DNA of 64,000 nucleotides from Paraburkholderia sp. UYCP14C (GCF_004197395.1 NZ_SELS01000025.1:1-64000); one strand, 5' to 3'; positions 53,657-63,523 are shown, numbered from the stretch's first letter. Notes: generated from the sequence alone by a model not told the origin. Numbers and translations are program-made.

Positions 53657-53836
53657 TTTCGGCGAAGCCGAGCACGCGCGGTCGCAGCCATGACCGACAG
53701 GCCGCAGCCATGACCAACAGGCCGCAGAAATAAACGCTCGGATGGCGACTCGCAATCGGAGCGACGGCCAAGGCGCTGGAACGGCTCGCGAAAGGCCACG
53801 TGCGCGGCAAGATCGTGGAGGAGCGCGCGCCGTCTG

Positions 53837-54337
53837 CTAGTTCGAATTCGCGTCGTCGCTCGCACTGCGCAGCGGCGCGCGGCTCTGATCGTTATTCAGA
53901 TGAACGAACTTTCTCAACAGCCTCAACAGCTCTCGCGCATCTTCGTCTCCCATCCCGTCGAGCAGGCCGTGATTGAGCGCGTTGACGCCGGGAATCAATT
54001 CATCGAGCAACTGCTCTCCAGCCGGCGTCAGCAATAGACGACGCTGACGGCGCGGCAGAACTTCGCGCAGGATCCAGCCTTTGGCTTCGAGCCGCACCGC
54101 GATATCGGCAGTGGTCGATGTGTCGAGGCCGACCCGTTGCGCGAGCGTGACCTGATCGAGCCCGGGCAACTCCTGCAGCATTCTGAGCACCGCATACTGC
54201 ACGGGCGTCACTTCGCGCCCGATCAGATCATGAAACATGGACACGGAAATCTGATGCGCGCGTCGAATCAGATGGCCGGGCTGGTCGTACAGATCGATGC
54301 TGATCGCGGAAGTGCTGGTATCGGTTGAAGTGACCAT
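53837..54337 (-). CDS. MarR-family regulator of vanAB
   Basis: The 166-residue protein has a MarR winged helix: VTPVQYAVLRMLQELPGLDQVTLAQRVGLDTSTTADIAVRLEAKGWI core (residues ~45-90), with the wing LPRRQRRLLLTPAG. It is divergent from vanA with 186 bases between and an inverted repeat at 54453-54468. A vanillate-responsive repressor is likely; many vanAB loci instead use GntR-type VanR. Confidence 0.85.
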   Translation of the reverse strand: MVTSTDTSTSAISIDLYDQPGHLIRRAHQISVSMFHDLIGREVTPVQYAVLRMLQELPGLDQVTLAQRVGLDTSTTADIAVRLEAKGWILREVLPRRQRRLLLTPAGEQLLDELIPGVNALNHGLLDGMGDEDARELLRLLRKFVHLNNDQSRAPLRSASDDANSN

Positions 54338-54452
54338 ATTAGTTCTGAAGACCTCGCGCCTTTTCGTTGCAAATGGAATTGGCGAACAGCCTTTGTGTTA
54401 CCTGATTGAAAGTTCGTCTAGGGGAAAACCTTCATTTAATCATTAAAGATAC

Positions 54453-54468
54453 ATTGAGTACACTGAAT
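54453..54468. promoter_or_regulatory. Candidate operator of the vanAB regulator
   Basis: ATTGAGTACACTGAAT is an inverted repeat with 7-bp arms (one mismatch) and a 2-bp centre. The half-site CATTGAGT recurs at 54471-54478. It lies about 55-70 bases before vanA, where a MarR dimer would block transcription. Confidence 0.5.
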
Positions 54469-54523
54469 CTCATTGAGTGGGCTGAATGAAGTGCGCGGAC
54501 AAACAACAAGGAGTGAGACTGAC

Positions 54524-55624
54524 ATGTTTCCCAGGAATGCGTGGTACGTCGCATGTATGCCCGATGAAGTCGCGGATAAGCCGCTCGGTCGGCAGATCTG
54601 CGGCGAGCCGATGGTGTTCTATCGCAACGCCGAAGGCACCGTGGTGGCGCTCGAAGACTTCTGTCCGCATCGCGGCGCGCCGCTGTCGCTCGGCTTCGTG
54701 CGCGACGGCACGCTCGTGTGCGGCTATCACGGCCTCGAAATGGGCTGTCAGGGCAAGGCGACCGGCATGCCGGGGCAACGCGTCAACGGCTTTCCATCCA
54801 TTCGCAGTTATCCGGTGATCGAGCGCTACGGCTTCGTCTGGGTGTGGCCCGGCGATGCCGCGCAGGCCGACGCCGGCAAGCTGCATCATCTGGAATGGGC
54901 CGAGAGTTCCGAATGGGCGTATGGCGGCGGCCTTTATCACATCCGCTGCGATTATCGGCTGATGATCGACAACCTGATGGATCTGACGCACGAGACTTAT
55001 GTGCACGCGAACAGCATCGGGCAAAAGGAAATCGACGAAGCCGCGCCGAAAACCGTGGCCGAGGGCGATACCGTGCGCACGAGTCGCTTCATGGAAAACG
55101 TCGCGGCGCCGCCGTTCTGGAAAATGGCCTTGCGCGGCAACGGTCTCGCCGACGACGTGCCCGTCGATCGTTGGCAGATTTGCCACTTCACGCCGCCGAG
55201 TCATGTGCTGATCGAAGTGGGCGTCGCGCATGCCGGGCATGGCGGCTATGATGCGCCGGCTGACAAGAAGGCGTCGTCGATCGTGGTGGATTTCATCACG
55301 CCGGAAACGGAAACGTCGATCTGGTATTTCTGGGGCATGGCGCGCAATTTCCGTCCCGACGATGCCGAGCTGACCGCAAGCATCCGCGAAGGGCAGGGCA
55401 AGATTTTCAGCGAAGATCTGGAGATGCTCGAGCGTCAGCAGCAGAACCTGCTGCGCTGGCCCGAGCGCAATCTGCTGAAGCTCAATATCGACGCGGGCGG
55501 CGTGATGTCGCGTCGCGTGATCGATCGGCTTGTCGCGCAGGAACGCGCGCAGACGGGCGAGCCACAGGCTGGCGCGCCCCCGGCTGAAGTGATACGCGTG
55601 ATTCCGGTGCGGACGGCAACATGA
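54524..55624 (+). CDS. vanA: Vanillate O-demethylase oxygenase subunit
   Basis: The 366-residue protein has an N-terminal Rieske site (C47-P-H49 and C66-G-Y-H69) and a catalytic-domain mononuclear iron motif in DNLMDLTHETYVH. VanA demethylates vanillate to protocatechuate and formaldehyde, using electrons from VanB. The ATG at 54524 follows AAGGAG by about 10 bases. Its stop overlaps vanB. The formaldehyde made here is a substrate for the Fae pathway in this window. Confidence 0.9.
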   Translation: MFPRNAWYVACMPDEVADKPLGRQICGEPMVFYRNAEGTVVALEDFCPHRGAPLSLGFVRDGTLVCGYHGLEMGCQGKATGMPGQRVNGFPSIRSYPVIERYGFVWVWPGDAAQADAGKLHHLEWAESSEWAYGGGLYHIRCDYRLMIDNLMDLTHETYVHANSIGQKEIDEAAPKTVAEGDTVRTSRFMENVAAPPFWKMALRGNGLADDVPVDRWQICHFTPPSHVLIEVGVAHAGHGGYDAPADKKASSIVVDFITPETETSIWYFWGMARNFRPDDAELTASIREGQGKIFSEDLEMLERQQQNLLRWPERNLLKLNIDAGGVMSRRVIDRLVAQERAQTGEPQAGAPPAEVIRVIPVRTAT

Positions 55625-56586
55625 ATCATCCCGTGCTGAATGTGGTGGTCGCGCGCCGGCGCGACGAAGCGCTCGGTATCGCGAGCTTCGAACTTGCGAG
55701 CGAAAACGGTCAGGCGTTGCCCGCTTTCGACGCCGGCTCGCACGTCGACGTGCATCTGCCCAACGGGCTCGTGCGTCAGTACTCGTTGTGCAACGATCCG
55801 CGCGAAACGCACCGCTATCTGATCGCGGTGCTGCGCGACGAAGCGGGACGCGGAGGATCGAAAGCGGTTCACGATCTGGTCCGCGAGGGCGACCGCTTGC
55901 TGATCAGTGCGCCGCGCAATCATTTCGCGCTCGCTGACGATGCATCACATCATCTGCTGCTCGCGGGCGGGATCGGCGTCACGCCGATCGTTTGCATGGC
56001 TGAGAGGCTTGCCGCCACGGGCGCTTCGTTCGAGATGCACTACTGCACGCGCTCGAAGAAACGCACGGCGTTCGTCGAGCGGCTGGCGCAGGCGGGTTTT
56101 GCGAAGTCAGTGCAGCTTCATCACGACGACCATCCGGGCGGCTCGACATTCGATATCGAGCAGACGCTGAGCGATGCGCCGGCCGGCACGCATCTGTATG
56201 TATGCGGTCCGCGCGGCTTCATGGACTTCGTGCTCGCGACCGCGCGTGCGAAAGGCTGGCCGGAAAACAGGTTGCACTACGAGTTCTTCGGCGCGGCCGC
56301 GAATCAGGCGGTGCCGGGCGACAGCTTCCAGGTGCGCCTCGCGAGCAGCGGCGCGACGATCGACGTGCCGCCGGAATGCACGGTGGTGCAGGCGCTGGCC
56401 GCCCATGGCGTCGAAGTGATTACGTCGTGCGAGCAGGGCGTGTGCGGTACCTGTCTGACGCGAGTGTTGTCGGGCGAGCCGGATCACCACGATTCCTATC
56501 TGACCGACGAGGAACGCGCGGCAAACGATCAGTTCCTGCCGTGCTGCTCGCGCGCGAAATCGCCGCTGCTGGTGCTCGACCTTTGA
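55621..56586 (+). CDS. vanB: Vanillate O-demethylase reductase subunit
   Basis: The 321-residue protein has the phthalate dioxygenase reductase layout: flavin domain (DAGSHVDVHLPNGLVRQYSL), NAD domain (LLLAGGIGVTPIVCMAERL) and a C-terminal plant-type 2Fe-2S ferredoxin (CEQGVCGTCLTRV with a later CC). It transfers electrons from NADH to VanA. ATGA overlap with vanA. Confidence 0.9.
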   Translation: MNHPVLNVVVARRRDEALGIASFELASENGQALPAFDAGSHVDVHLPNGLVRQYSLCNDPRETHRYLIAVLRDEAGRGGSKAVHDLVREGDRLLISAPRNHFALADDASHHLLLAGGIGVTPIVCMAERLAATGASFEMHYCTRSKKRTAFVERLAQAGFAKSVQLHHDDHPGGSTFDIEQTLSDAPAGTHLYVCGPRGFMDFVLATARAKGWPENRLHYEFFGAAANQAVPGDSFQVRLASSGATIDVPPECTVVQALAAHGVEVITSCEQGVCGTCLTRVLSGEPDHHDSYLTDEERAANDQFLPCCSRAKSPLLVLDL

Positions 56587-56610
56587 TCTGTGATCCTTGA
56601 TCTTTGACCT

Positions 56611-56633
56611 ACGACGGGCGTGTCGCCCGTCGT
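56611..56633. terminator. Hairpin between convergent vanB and acylase genes
   Basis: ACGACGGGC (56611-56619) and GCCCGTCGT (56625-56633) form a perfect 9-bp stem with a 5-base loop. It sits in the 76-base convergent gap and could act in both directions, though no long T-run follows. Confidence 0.6.
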
Positions 56634-56662
56634 CCCGCCTACTGCGCCTTCCCCCCGGAATC

Positions 56663-59095
56663 CTACGAACTTACCGTGCGCACACTCAACGCCGGATCGC
56701 GCGCAATCGCTTCTTCCGAGAACGGCATCATCGTCCAGCGTTGGACCGCGTAATCGCGTGTTCCGTCGGCATAGTGCGGCGACGCCGGATCGTCGGATTC
56801 GGACGAAGCGAGCAGCGTGCGCGCGACCACCTGATCGCCGGCGAACGACACGATCTGCAGATACGTGTCGCCCATTGGCTTGACGTTCATCGAGTAGCCG
56901 CTCGCATCGAATGGATGCGCGGCACACGCCGAGGTGAAATAGCCCCCCGCATCGCAACCTCCGAAGAGCGCAATGCGCTCGTCGTTGCGTTGCACGTAGA
57001 GCGCCGTGCTGCGCGGCGCATCGATCGCGATGCCGGCGCGTTGCAGCGCCTTGAGCGCGTCATGCAGCGCGGCGGCGAGCCTGGCTGGATCGGCGGCAAT
57101 GCCCGCGGGCGTGGTCAACGGCTTCGCGGGATCGAACGGCACCGCGTATAGCTGCGCGGGCGGAATCGCCAGCAGACGTCGCCACAACTCGTCCCACAGG
57201 GTTGCACCCACTGCGCCGGTCGCGGCCGTATCGTCCCATGCGGCGAGGACTTTGCACGCCGCGCGCTGTTGGTCGGCGTTCGGATCGGCCGGCAACGCAG
57301 CGAGCGCGTCGCTGCCGCACAGACGGTCGAGCACGGGCTGCTTGAACAGCAACGCCGACATCGAGCGGCTGTCGAGCGCCGCGTGGGCGAGCGCATCGGC
57401 GGACACGCCATGCGGATCGTTCTGCAATTGCGCGGCGATCGTATGGCCGAGGCGTGTGCGCAGTGACTGCGGCGTGCCGGTCGCGCCGATGATCCTCGCG
57501 TAGCCCGTCATCGGTTCGGCCGGATTGCTGAGCCAGTAGCTGTCGTTGAAATTGCCGACATAGTCGCGCCGAAGCAGCGACGGCATTCGCGCGACCGGCA
57601 ACGCATGATGCTGTACCGCTGCGGGATCGTCGCGCCAGTCGCAGTCGCTGCGCGAACCGTCGAGGACCGGCACGCCCGGCATGATTTGCGCCAGTGCCCG
57701 GCCGACCGGCGGCGTGCAACGCTGCGCGAGTTCGTCGGGCACGTCCGGGGTCGCGCCGATATCCGCGTACCACACGCGCGGATCGTTGCGGCCGATCGCG
57801 AGCGTGTTGACCCACGGCACGGCCGCGTTCTTCTTCTGGATGCGGATGAAATCGTCGAGCGAACTCGCCTGATCCCATTCGAGGAAGTTTTCGTACACGC
57901 GGAAGTTGTCGGTGTTGATATCGCGCAGTGCGAACGCCTGCTGCGCATTCCACGCTAGCGCGGGCGACATCGTGCCGAGATTGACGAGCGGGCCGAAGCG
58001 CGAGCGATACAACGTGCGCGACACGGTATGCATCGAACCGTCGGCGGCGCGTACCTGGACGGTCACGCGCGACGGCGTCATCGCTTCGGTTTTGCCGTCG
58101 ACCTGATACCGGGTCGGCGCGCCGGGTTCGAGCGTCAGCTTGAAGAGGCCGAAGCGCTTCGCGGTGGATACGGTATGCGTCCACGCGATGTTGTCGTTGA
58201 AGCCGATGATGATCAGCGGCACGCCGAGAAACGATGCGCCGCTGACGTTCACCTTGCCGGGAATAGTGAGGTGAGCCTGATAGAAGCGATCGGGACCGGT
58301 CCAGAACCAGTGCGGATTGCCGAGCAGCAGCGCGCTGCCGGTGTGCGTCGCATCCGCGCCGAACGCGAGCGCGTTGCTGCCGATGCCCGCATAGCCGCCG
58401 AATTCGGCGAGCGGCGCGTCGACGTGGGTGTGGCCGTGCAACGCGCTCTGCGGCGGCACCGGCATGGCTTGCGGCGGTTGCGCGGTCGCGATTGCATTGA
58501 TGAAGCGCGCCTCGCCACCGGCCAGATTTGCCGCGACCTGACGCCGGTAGAGGTCCGCGTTGCCGATCTTGCCGAGCCACGGCGCCGCGCGGCAGGCCGC
58601 ATGCGCGCCGGGAAAATCGCCGTGCGCGAGATCGGCGACGTAGCGGTTATAGCCGGCGACGAAGCCGTCGATCAGCGCGCGCATGTCGTCGGTCTGGCTT
58701 TTGCGGTAGCGTGCGACGGCCGCATCGTCGACGATGAAACGGAAGAAGAAATCCGAGTTGAGATTGTCGGGCTGGCCGAACGTCGCGCCTAATGCGGGGC
58801 GCGCGTCGGCGCCGAAGAAGCGCGAGCGTTCGCCGCGATAGGTGACGAAGCTTTCGGCCATCGTGCATAGATTGTCTTGCGCCTGCGCGTAGCCGAATCC
58901 ATAGCCGAGGCTGCCCCAGTCGTCGGCTTTGATGTGCGGGATGCCGAGCGCGGTGCGGCGAATCTCGGCGCGATAGGGGCCGGCGTGCGCGACGTTGTCG
59001 GTGTCCGGGCTCGCGCAGCCTGGCAACGTGGCGGCGATGGGCAGGACGACTAGCAGGGCGGCGAGGCGGCGGAGCAGAGAGACGTTCGAACGCAT
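56663..59095 (-). CDS. Penicillin-amidase-family acylase, probable acyl-homoserine lactone acylase
   Basis: The 810-residue precursor has a lipoprotein-type signal (TLPGC, Cys27) and the Ntn-hydrolase architecture: an alpha chain of ~200 residues (GIPHIKADDWGSLGYGFGYAQAQDNLC), a spacer, and a beta chain starting at Ser240 in GIG-SNALAFG, the self-cleavage nucleophile. The family includes AHL acylases (PvdQ, QuiP), aculeacin A acylase and penicillin acylases. Activity is periplasmic. Quorum quenching or N-acyl-amino-acid hydrolysis are both possible. Confidence 0.85.
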   Translation of the reverse strand: MRSNVSLLRRLAALLVVLPIAATLPGCASPDTDNVAHAGPYRAEIRRTALGIPHIKADDWGSLGYGFGYAQAQDNLCTMAESFVTYRGERSRFFGADARPALGATFGQPDNLNSDFFFRFIVDDAAVARYRKSQTDDMRALIDGFVAGYNRYVADLAHGDFPGAHAACRAAPWLGKIGNADLYRRQVAANLAGGEARFINAIATAQPPQAMPVPPQSALHGHTHVDAPLAEFGGYAGIGSNALAFGADATHTGSALLLGNPHWFWTGPDRFYQAHLTIPGKVNVSGASFLGVPLIIIGFNDNIAWTHTVSTAKRFGLFKLTLEPGAPTRYQVDGKTEAMTPSRVTVQVRAADGSMHTVSRTLYRSRFGPLVNLGTMSPALAWNAQQAFALRDINTDNFRVYENFLEWDQASSLDDFIRIQKKNAAVPWVNTLAIGRNDPRVWYADIGATPDVPDELAQRCTPPVGRALAQIMPGVPVLDGSRSDCDWRDDPAAVQHHALPVARMPSLLRRDYVGNFNDSYWLSNPAEPMTGYARIIGATGTPQSLRTRLGHTIAAQLQNDPHGVSADALAHAALDSRSMSALLFKQPVLDRLCGSDALAALPADPNADQQRAACKVLAAWDDTAATGAVGATLWDELWRRLLAIPPAQLYAVPFDPAKPLTTPAGIAADPARLAAALHDALKALQRAGIAIDAPRSTALYVQRNDERIALFGGCDAGGYFTSACAAHPFDASGYSMNVKPMGDTYLQIVSFAGDQVVARTLLASSESDDPASPHYADGTRDYAVQRWTMMPFSEEAIARDPALSVRTVSS

Positions 59096-59375
59096 GGCTC
59101 TTTTGTGGTTGCGCGGACGTTGAGCGGCAATGGGGGTGGCGCAATCGCGAGCTTAGCGGGTAATTGAGGGCGGGTCACGGCAGGCAACGCATGCGGATGC
59201 GCTTGCGCATCGCTGTCGGCTCTGACCTGAGCGTCGAGGCGCGGCCGCGTCGAGCCCGCGTCATACTGCGCGCGCTGTCATCAAATGGATGGGGCCGGCG
59301 TGCCGCAAAAGTATCCGCGCCTCGATGTGTCGAGCGTGCGCGGCGCATAGCACAAGTCAATGCCAACGCGCTTCG

Positions 59376-59846
59376 TCAAGCGGTGTTCCCGTTGCCGTCG
59401 CAGTGCCCGTTGGCGGTGCTGAACAGCGTCTTCAGCTTCGCGTTGACCGCGATCAACTCATGAACCGGTGCCGCCGCCAGTTGCTGATCGAAGAGCGTGA
59501 GGACCTGACCGAGCAGCGCGTAGGCGTCGTGATCGACCGCGCAGGTGCCGGTTTCGAGTCCCGCCTGCCGGCAGCGCAGAATCACGCCCTCCGCGTCGCG
59601 AAACAGCTCGGGTACGGCCGAGCCATAGCCGCGCTGATTCAGCAGCATCGCCATGTAAATGGCCTGTGCCATGCTGCCGACATGATATTGATTGGCGACG
59701 CCGCTGCGTAATGCCTCGAGCGTCATGTGATAGTCGAGCGAGATTTCGCCCGCCTTGGCAGGCACGATTGGGCGCAGCATCGCCTTTGGGCGTGTGCGCG
59801 GCGACTTCGCGGGTGCAGCGCGCGTAGCGCTCGCTTTTCTGGCCAT
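59376..59846 (-). CDS. Conserved hypothetical protein
   Basis: The 156-residue protein has a basic, Ala/Pro/Lys-rich N-terminus (about 30 residues), then a helical domain (MTLEALRSGVANQYHVGSMAQAIYMAMLLNQRGYG, ALLGQVLTLFDQQLA). It has no signal peptide. I do not recognise the family with certainty. It is preceded on the same strand by phaB (59955-60695) after a 108-base gap. Confidence 0.55.
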   Translation of the reverse strand: MARKASATRAAPAKSPRTRPKAMLRPIVPAKAGEISLDYHMTLEALRSGVANQYHVGSMAQAIYMAMLLNQRGYGSAVPELFRDAEGVILRCRQAGLETGTCAVDHDAYALLGQVLTLFDQQLAAAPVHELIAVNAKLKTLFSTANGHCDGNGNTA

Positions 59847-59954
59847 AAGCTCACTGAGGCGGCCGGCTCGCGCCGGGCCGCGACACCATCACGGAACCTG
59901 ACAACGTCCAAAACGGAAAACGGCGGCGCCGCGCAGCACGCGGCGCCGTTCCCG

Positions 59955-60695
59955 TTAGCTCATATGCAGACCGCCGTTCAGCGAGAAATCCGCCCCGGTC
60001 GCAAAGCCCGCCTGATCCGACGCGATCCACGCGACGATCGACGCAATCTCATCCGGCGTACCGAGACGCCGTACCGGAATCGTCGCGACGATTTTTTCCA
60101 GCACCTCCGGACGGATGGCCTTGACCATGTCTGTACCGATGTAGCCCGGCGACACGGTGTTGACAGTCACGTTCTTGGTGGCCACCTCCTGCGCGAGCGA
60201 CATCGTGAAGCCGTGAATGCCGGCCTTGGCCGTGGAGTAGTTGGTCTGGCCGAACTGGCCTTTCTGGCCGTTGACCGACGAGATGTTGATGATGCGCCCA
60301 AAGCCTCGTTCGACCATGCCCTCGATGACCTGTTTGGTCACGTTGAACAGGCTCGTCAGATTGGTGTCGATCACCGCTTGCCAGTCTTCGAACGTCATCT
60401 TGCGGAACATGCCGTCGCGGGTGATGCCCGCGTTGTTGACCAGCACGTCGACTTCACCGACGTCCTTCCTGACCTTCTCGAACGCTTTCGCGGTGGATTC
60501 CCAATCCGCGACGTTTCCTTCGGACGCGATGAAGTTGAAGCCGAGCGCTTTCTGATCTTCCAGCCATCGGGCTTTGCGCGCCGAGTTCGGGCCGCAGCCC
60601 GCGATGACGGTGTAGTTCTCTTTGTGCAAGCGCTGGCAGATTGCGGTTCCGATACCACCCATGCCGCCGGTTACGTACGCAATACGATTTGCCAT
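59955..60695 (-). CDS. phaB: Acetoacetyl-CoA reductase
   Basis: The 246-residue SDR has the cofactor loop TGGMGGIG, the NNAGITRDGMFRKM segment, catalytic Ser in INISSVNGQKGQFGQ and YSTAK (Tyr/Lys). This matches PhaB, which reduces acetoacetyl-CoA to 3-hydroxybutyryl-CoA with NADPH for polyhydroxybutyrate. The ribosome site AAGGAGG is near-perfect. phaC and phaA are not adjacent in this window. Confidence 0.9.
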   Translation of the reverse strand: MANRIAYVTGGMGGIGTAICQRLHKENYTVIAGCGPNSARKARWLEDQKALGFNFIASEGNVADWESTAKAFEKVRKDVGEVDVLVNNAGITRDGMFRKMTFEDWQAVIDTNLTSLFNVTKQVIEGMVERGFGRIINISSVNGQKGQFGQTNYSTAKAGIHGFTMSLAQEVATKNVTVNTVSPGYIGTDMVKAIRPEVLEKIVATIPVRRLGTPDEIASIVAWIASDQAGFATGADFSLNGGLHMS

Positions 60696-61073
60696 AAGTC
60701 CTCCTTCTTGTTTGGGGTGAGTTGAAGCAAGTCGATTGGAGGATGGACCTATTATTGGCAGCCGCCAACGGCCGGGACGATGGGCATTTTCACCTAGGGG
60801 TTAACTGCCAAATCAGCGGGGGAAATCGTTGTTTGACGGGGCAATGATTTACGTCGCTTGCAGAATGAATGCTTTGCGAACTTCGCAGGTGCTCGATACC
60901 GCCGGTCGCCTGCCGTCCTTGCCTGCGCGCCATCTTCCTCTTACCCTTAGCGTTGGCCTTAAGTACCTGCCCCGGACACGGCGCAGCAAACTGCATGCGC
61001 GCTCGTCGATCCGGGGCGCGAAGCCGTCGGTTGCAGCTCCGTCCATTCGCGTGATCATCAGAGGCACATCAGG
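60696..61073. other. 378-base divergent gap between phaB and the Na/Pi cotransporter gene
   Basis: No gene is supported; short frames on both strands lack initiation signals. A small inverted repeat TTGGC-AGCC-GCCAA (60755-60768) lies about 60 bases upstream of phaB. Both divergent promoters must be here, but no clear -35/-10 pair could be picked by eye. Confidence 0.45.
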
Positions 61074-62765
61074 ATGACTGATTATCTGACTGAAATCGAT
61101 CCCGACAAGTTGAACATTCTTGGGATCTTCGGCCTGTTGATTGGCGGCCTTGCGCTGTTTCTTCTCGGTCTGGAGTTTTTGACCGGCGGCCTGAAGGCGA
61201 TCGCGGGATCGAAACTGCAGTCGCTGATCGGCGTGCTGACCTCAAACCGCTTTCGCGGTGTGGTGGCGGGCGCCGTCGTCACCGCGCTGCTGAACTCGTC
61301 GACCATCACGACGGTGCTGATGGTCGGCTTCGTGTCCGCCGGCCTGATGACGCTGGCCCAGGCGGTGCCGATGATCATGGGAGCGAACATCGGCTCGACG
61401 ATCACCGCGCAGATCATCGCCTTCGACGTTTCGCGGCTGACGCCATACATGCTCGCGATCGGCTTCGTGCTGCACGCGTTCGCCCCGCGCGAGCTGCTGC
61501 GGCAGATCGGCAGCGTCGTGATGGGGCTAGGGCTGCTGTTCATGGGTATCCAGCTGATGGGCGAGTCCACGCATCCGCTGCGCACTTACCAGCCGTTCAT
61601 CGACGCGATGCAGGATATGCGCAATCCGCTGTTTGGCGTGATCGTGGGAGCGGTCTTCACCGCGGTCGTGCAAAGTTCGGCGGCGACGCTCGCGGTCGTG
61701 ATCGCGTTGAGCGGCCAGGGCTTGATGCCGCTCGAAGCCGCCATCACGCTGATTCTCGGTGCGAATGTCGGCACCTGCGGCACCGCGCTGCTCGCGTCGA
61801 TCGGCAAGCCGCCGGAGGCCGTGCAGGTCGGCGTCGTGCATCTGATCTTCAATGTGCTCGGTGTCGTGATCGCGCTGTTCCTGATTCCGCAGATGGCGGA
61901 GTTCGTGCGCTGGATATCGCCGTCGCATCCGGAACTGGACGGCCTCGCGCGCCTCGCGGCCGAGGCGCCGCGCCAGGTAGCCAATGTGCATACGCTGTTC
62001 AGCGTGGCGAACACGCTGCTGCTGATCTGGTTTACCGGTCCGATCGCGCGGATCGCGCAGCTGGTCGTGCCGAAGCGCGCGAAGCCCGCCAAACCCGCGG
62101 GTGATCCGCAGTATCTCGACGACTCGTTGCTGGATGTGCCGGCGCTGGGTCTGCAACGCGTGCGCATCGAGCTGACCCGGCTCGGCGCGCAGGTGCTCGA
62201 AGTCGTGCAACGCGGCTCGCAGATGGTGTCGACCGGCACGATGGAAGAGATCAACCAGATGCTCGATCAGGACAAGGAAAGCGACCGGCTCGCGTTCGAG
62301 ATTCTTCAATATATCGGCCGCCTGTCGCAGGGGGAGCACTCGGAGGACGAAGGTCAGCAGATGGTCGGCTATACGCAGGTCACGAGCCACCTCGAGAGCA
62401 TCAGCGGCATTGTCGGCACGACGTTGATGACGGTCGCGCAGCAGCGAATGACGCAGCAGATCGACCTGCTGCGCCTGCGCGATGCGGCGACCACGCAGTT
62501 TTCCGAGGCGGTGATCCGCAATCTCGAGCAGGCGATCCGCACGATCGAGGCGCCCGATCCGGAGGAGGTCGCGCAGGTCATCGACGCGAAAGTCGGCATC
62601 GAAAAACTTGCCGCGACCGCGCGTCAGGTCGTGCTCGCGAAGCTTCAACTGGCGGACAAGGCGGACGTGGTCACGTTCCGCCTCGCGATGGATCTGATCG
62701 AGCAGGGCCGGCAGATCGCGCAGTTCGCGCGGGCCATTGCGAAAAACGTGGCGGCGCTTCAATAG
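61074..62765 (+). CDS. Na+/phosphate cotransporter family protein
   Basis: The 563-residue protein has two Na/Pi cotransporter repeats: LNSSTITTVLMVGFVSAGLM (residues ~70) and VVQSSAATLAVVIALSGQGL (~200), each with a QSS/NSST-type motif, in about eight to nine helices. A C-terminal PhoU-like helical domain spans about 370-563. These proteins couple sodium to phosphate transport, often exporting or balancing phosphate. Confidence 0.85.
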   Translation: MTDYLTEIDPDKLNILGIFGLLIGGLALFLLGLEFLTGGLKAIAGSKLQSLIGVLTSNRFRGVVAGAVVTALLNSSTITTVLMVGFVSAGLMTLAQAVPMIMGANIGSTITAQIIAFDVSRLTPYMLAIGFVLHAFAPRELLRQIGSVVMGLGLLFMGIQLMGESTHPLRTYQPFIDAMQDMRNPLFGVIVGAVFTAVVQSSAATLAVVIALSGQGLMPLEAAITLILGANVGTCGTALLASIGKPPEAVQVGVVHLIFNVLGVVIALFLIPQMAEFVRWISPSHPELDGLARLAAEAPRQVANVHTLFSVANTLLLIWFTGPIARIAQLVVPKRAKPAKPAGDPQYLDDSLLDVPALGLQRVRIELTRLGAQVLEVVQRGSQMVSTGTMEEINQMLDQDKESDRLAFEILQYIGRLSQGEHSEDEGQQMVGYTQVTSHLESISGIVGTTLMTVAQQRMTQQIDLLRLRDAATTQFSEAVIRNLEQAIRTIEAPDPEEVAQVIDAKVGIEKLAATARQVVLAKLQLADKADVVTFRLAMDLIEQGRQIAQFARAIAKNVAALQ

Positions 62766-63106
62766 ATTCCATGGCGCGCAAGGCGCGTCCGGCGATCGCC
62801 CTATTCGCGCGGAACTGATCGCCAGCACACGGAGGTTCGGCCTGCACGAGCGCTAGACTTGCGGCGTGTCATCCTCGTGACACGCTTTCAATGAGAGTGG
62901 GATTGCCCGCCTTTGCTGTGCGGGCTTTTTTCATGTCGCGCGGGTTGTGGTATCTGTAGTGAAGCGGCGGCCGTCGTGAGTGGATTGTGCGATGTCCCAC
63001 AGTGGCTTGCGCAATTAGCAACGCCCGAATCGATTTAACACACGCCGCGTCCATAATTTGATAGCCTTTGTCGCAGCAGAGCATTGAACTCAAGGAGGAC
63101 TTCACC
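62766..63106. other. 341-base gap with two hairpins
   Basis: No gene is supported. A hairpin GCGTGTCA-TCCTCG-TGACACGC (62864-62885) and a typical terminator (62905-62931) lie in the middle; the ribosome site AAGGAGG (63092-63098) of the next gene is at the end. Confidence 0.55.
62905..62931 (+). terminator. Rho-independent terminator downstream of the Na/Pi cotransporter gene
   Basis: GCCCGC (62905-62910), a 9-base loop, GCGGGC (62920-62925) and then six T. A second hairpin immediately upstream (62864-62885) may assist. Confidence 0.8.
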
Positions 63107-63379
63107 ATGATGAGGTGGCTTGCTAACTGGGCTTCACAACATGCTCCTACTCCCGAGAAACAGGCGGAACGCGCGCTCAACAACTTGCGCATGGAACTGT
63201 TTCAGGCCGAACAGCTCGTGCTCGACGCACAGCTGCGTGCCGATTATTATCGGGCTCGCCTGACCTTCCTCGAAGAAGTCACGAGAAAGGGAATCGAACA
63301 GGTATCGGACGAACGCAAGGCTCCTCTAGAGCCTCCCCAGCCGTTGCGGCCGGGACTCAAGCTCACCGCGGCGCAATAG
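63107..63379 (+). CDS. Small hypothetical coiled-coil protein
   Basis: From the ATG at 63107 (AAGGAGG 8 bases upstream) the product has 90 residues: MMRWLANWASQ, then a long charged helix (EKQAERALNNLRMELFQAEQ and onward) predicted to be a coiled coil, and a proline-rich tail. The family is not recognised. It is monocistronic between two hairpins. Confidence 0.65.
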   Translation: MMRWLANWASQHAPTPEKQAERALNNLRMELFQAEQLVLDAQLRADYYRARLTFLEEVTRKGIEQVSDERKAPLEPPQPLRPGLKLTAAQ

Positions 63380-63523
63380 CTGCGTGTATTCCATCGCAAT
63401 GGGTTCGGTCACCCGCGTTTCGCTACGTGGGGTGGCGGCATTCGTGCTGTCGGGGGCGCGTGTAGCGCGCGTTCTTGCCGGTAGATTGCGCGAGCACTGA
63501 TTGCTGCGTGGAGAAGTTTCGGG

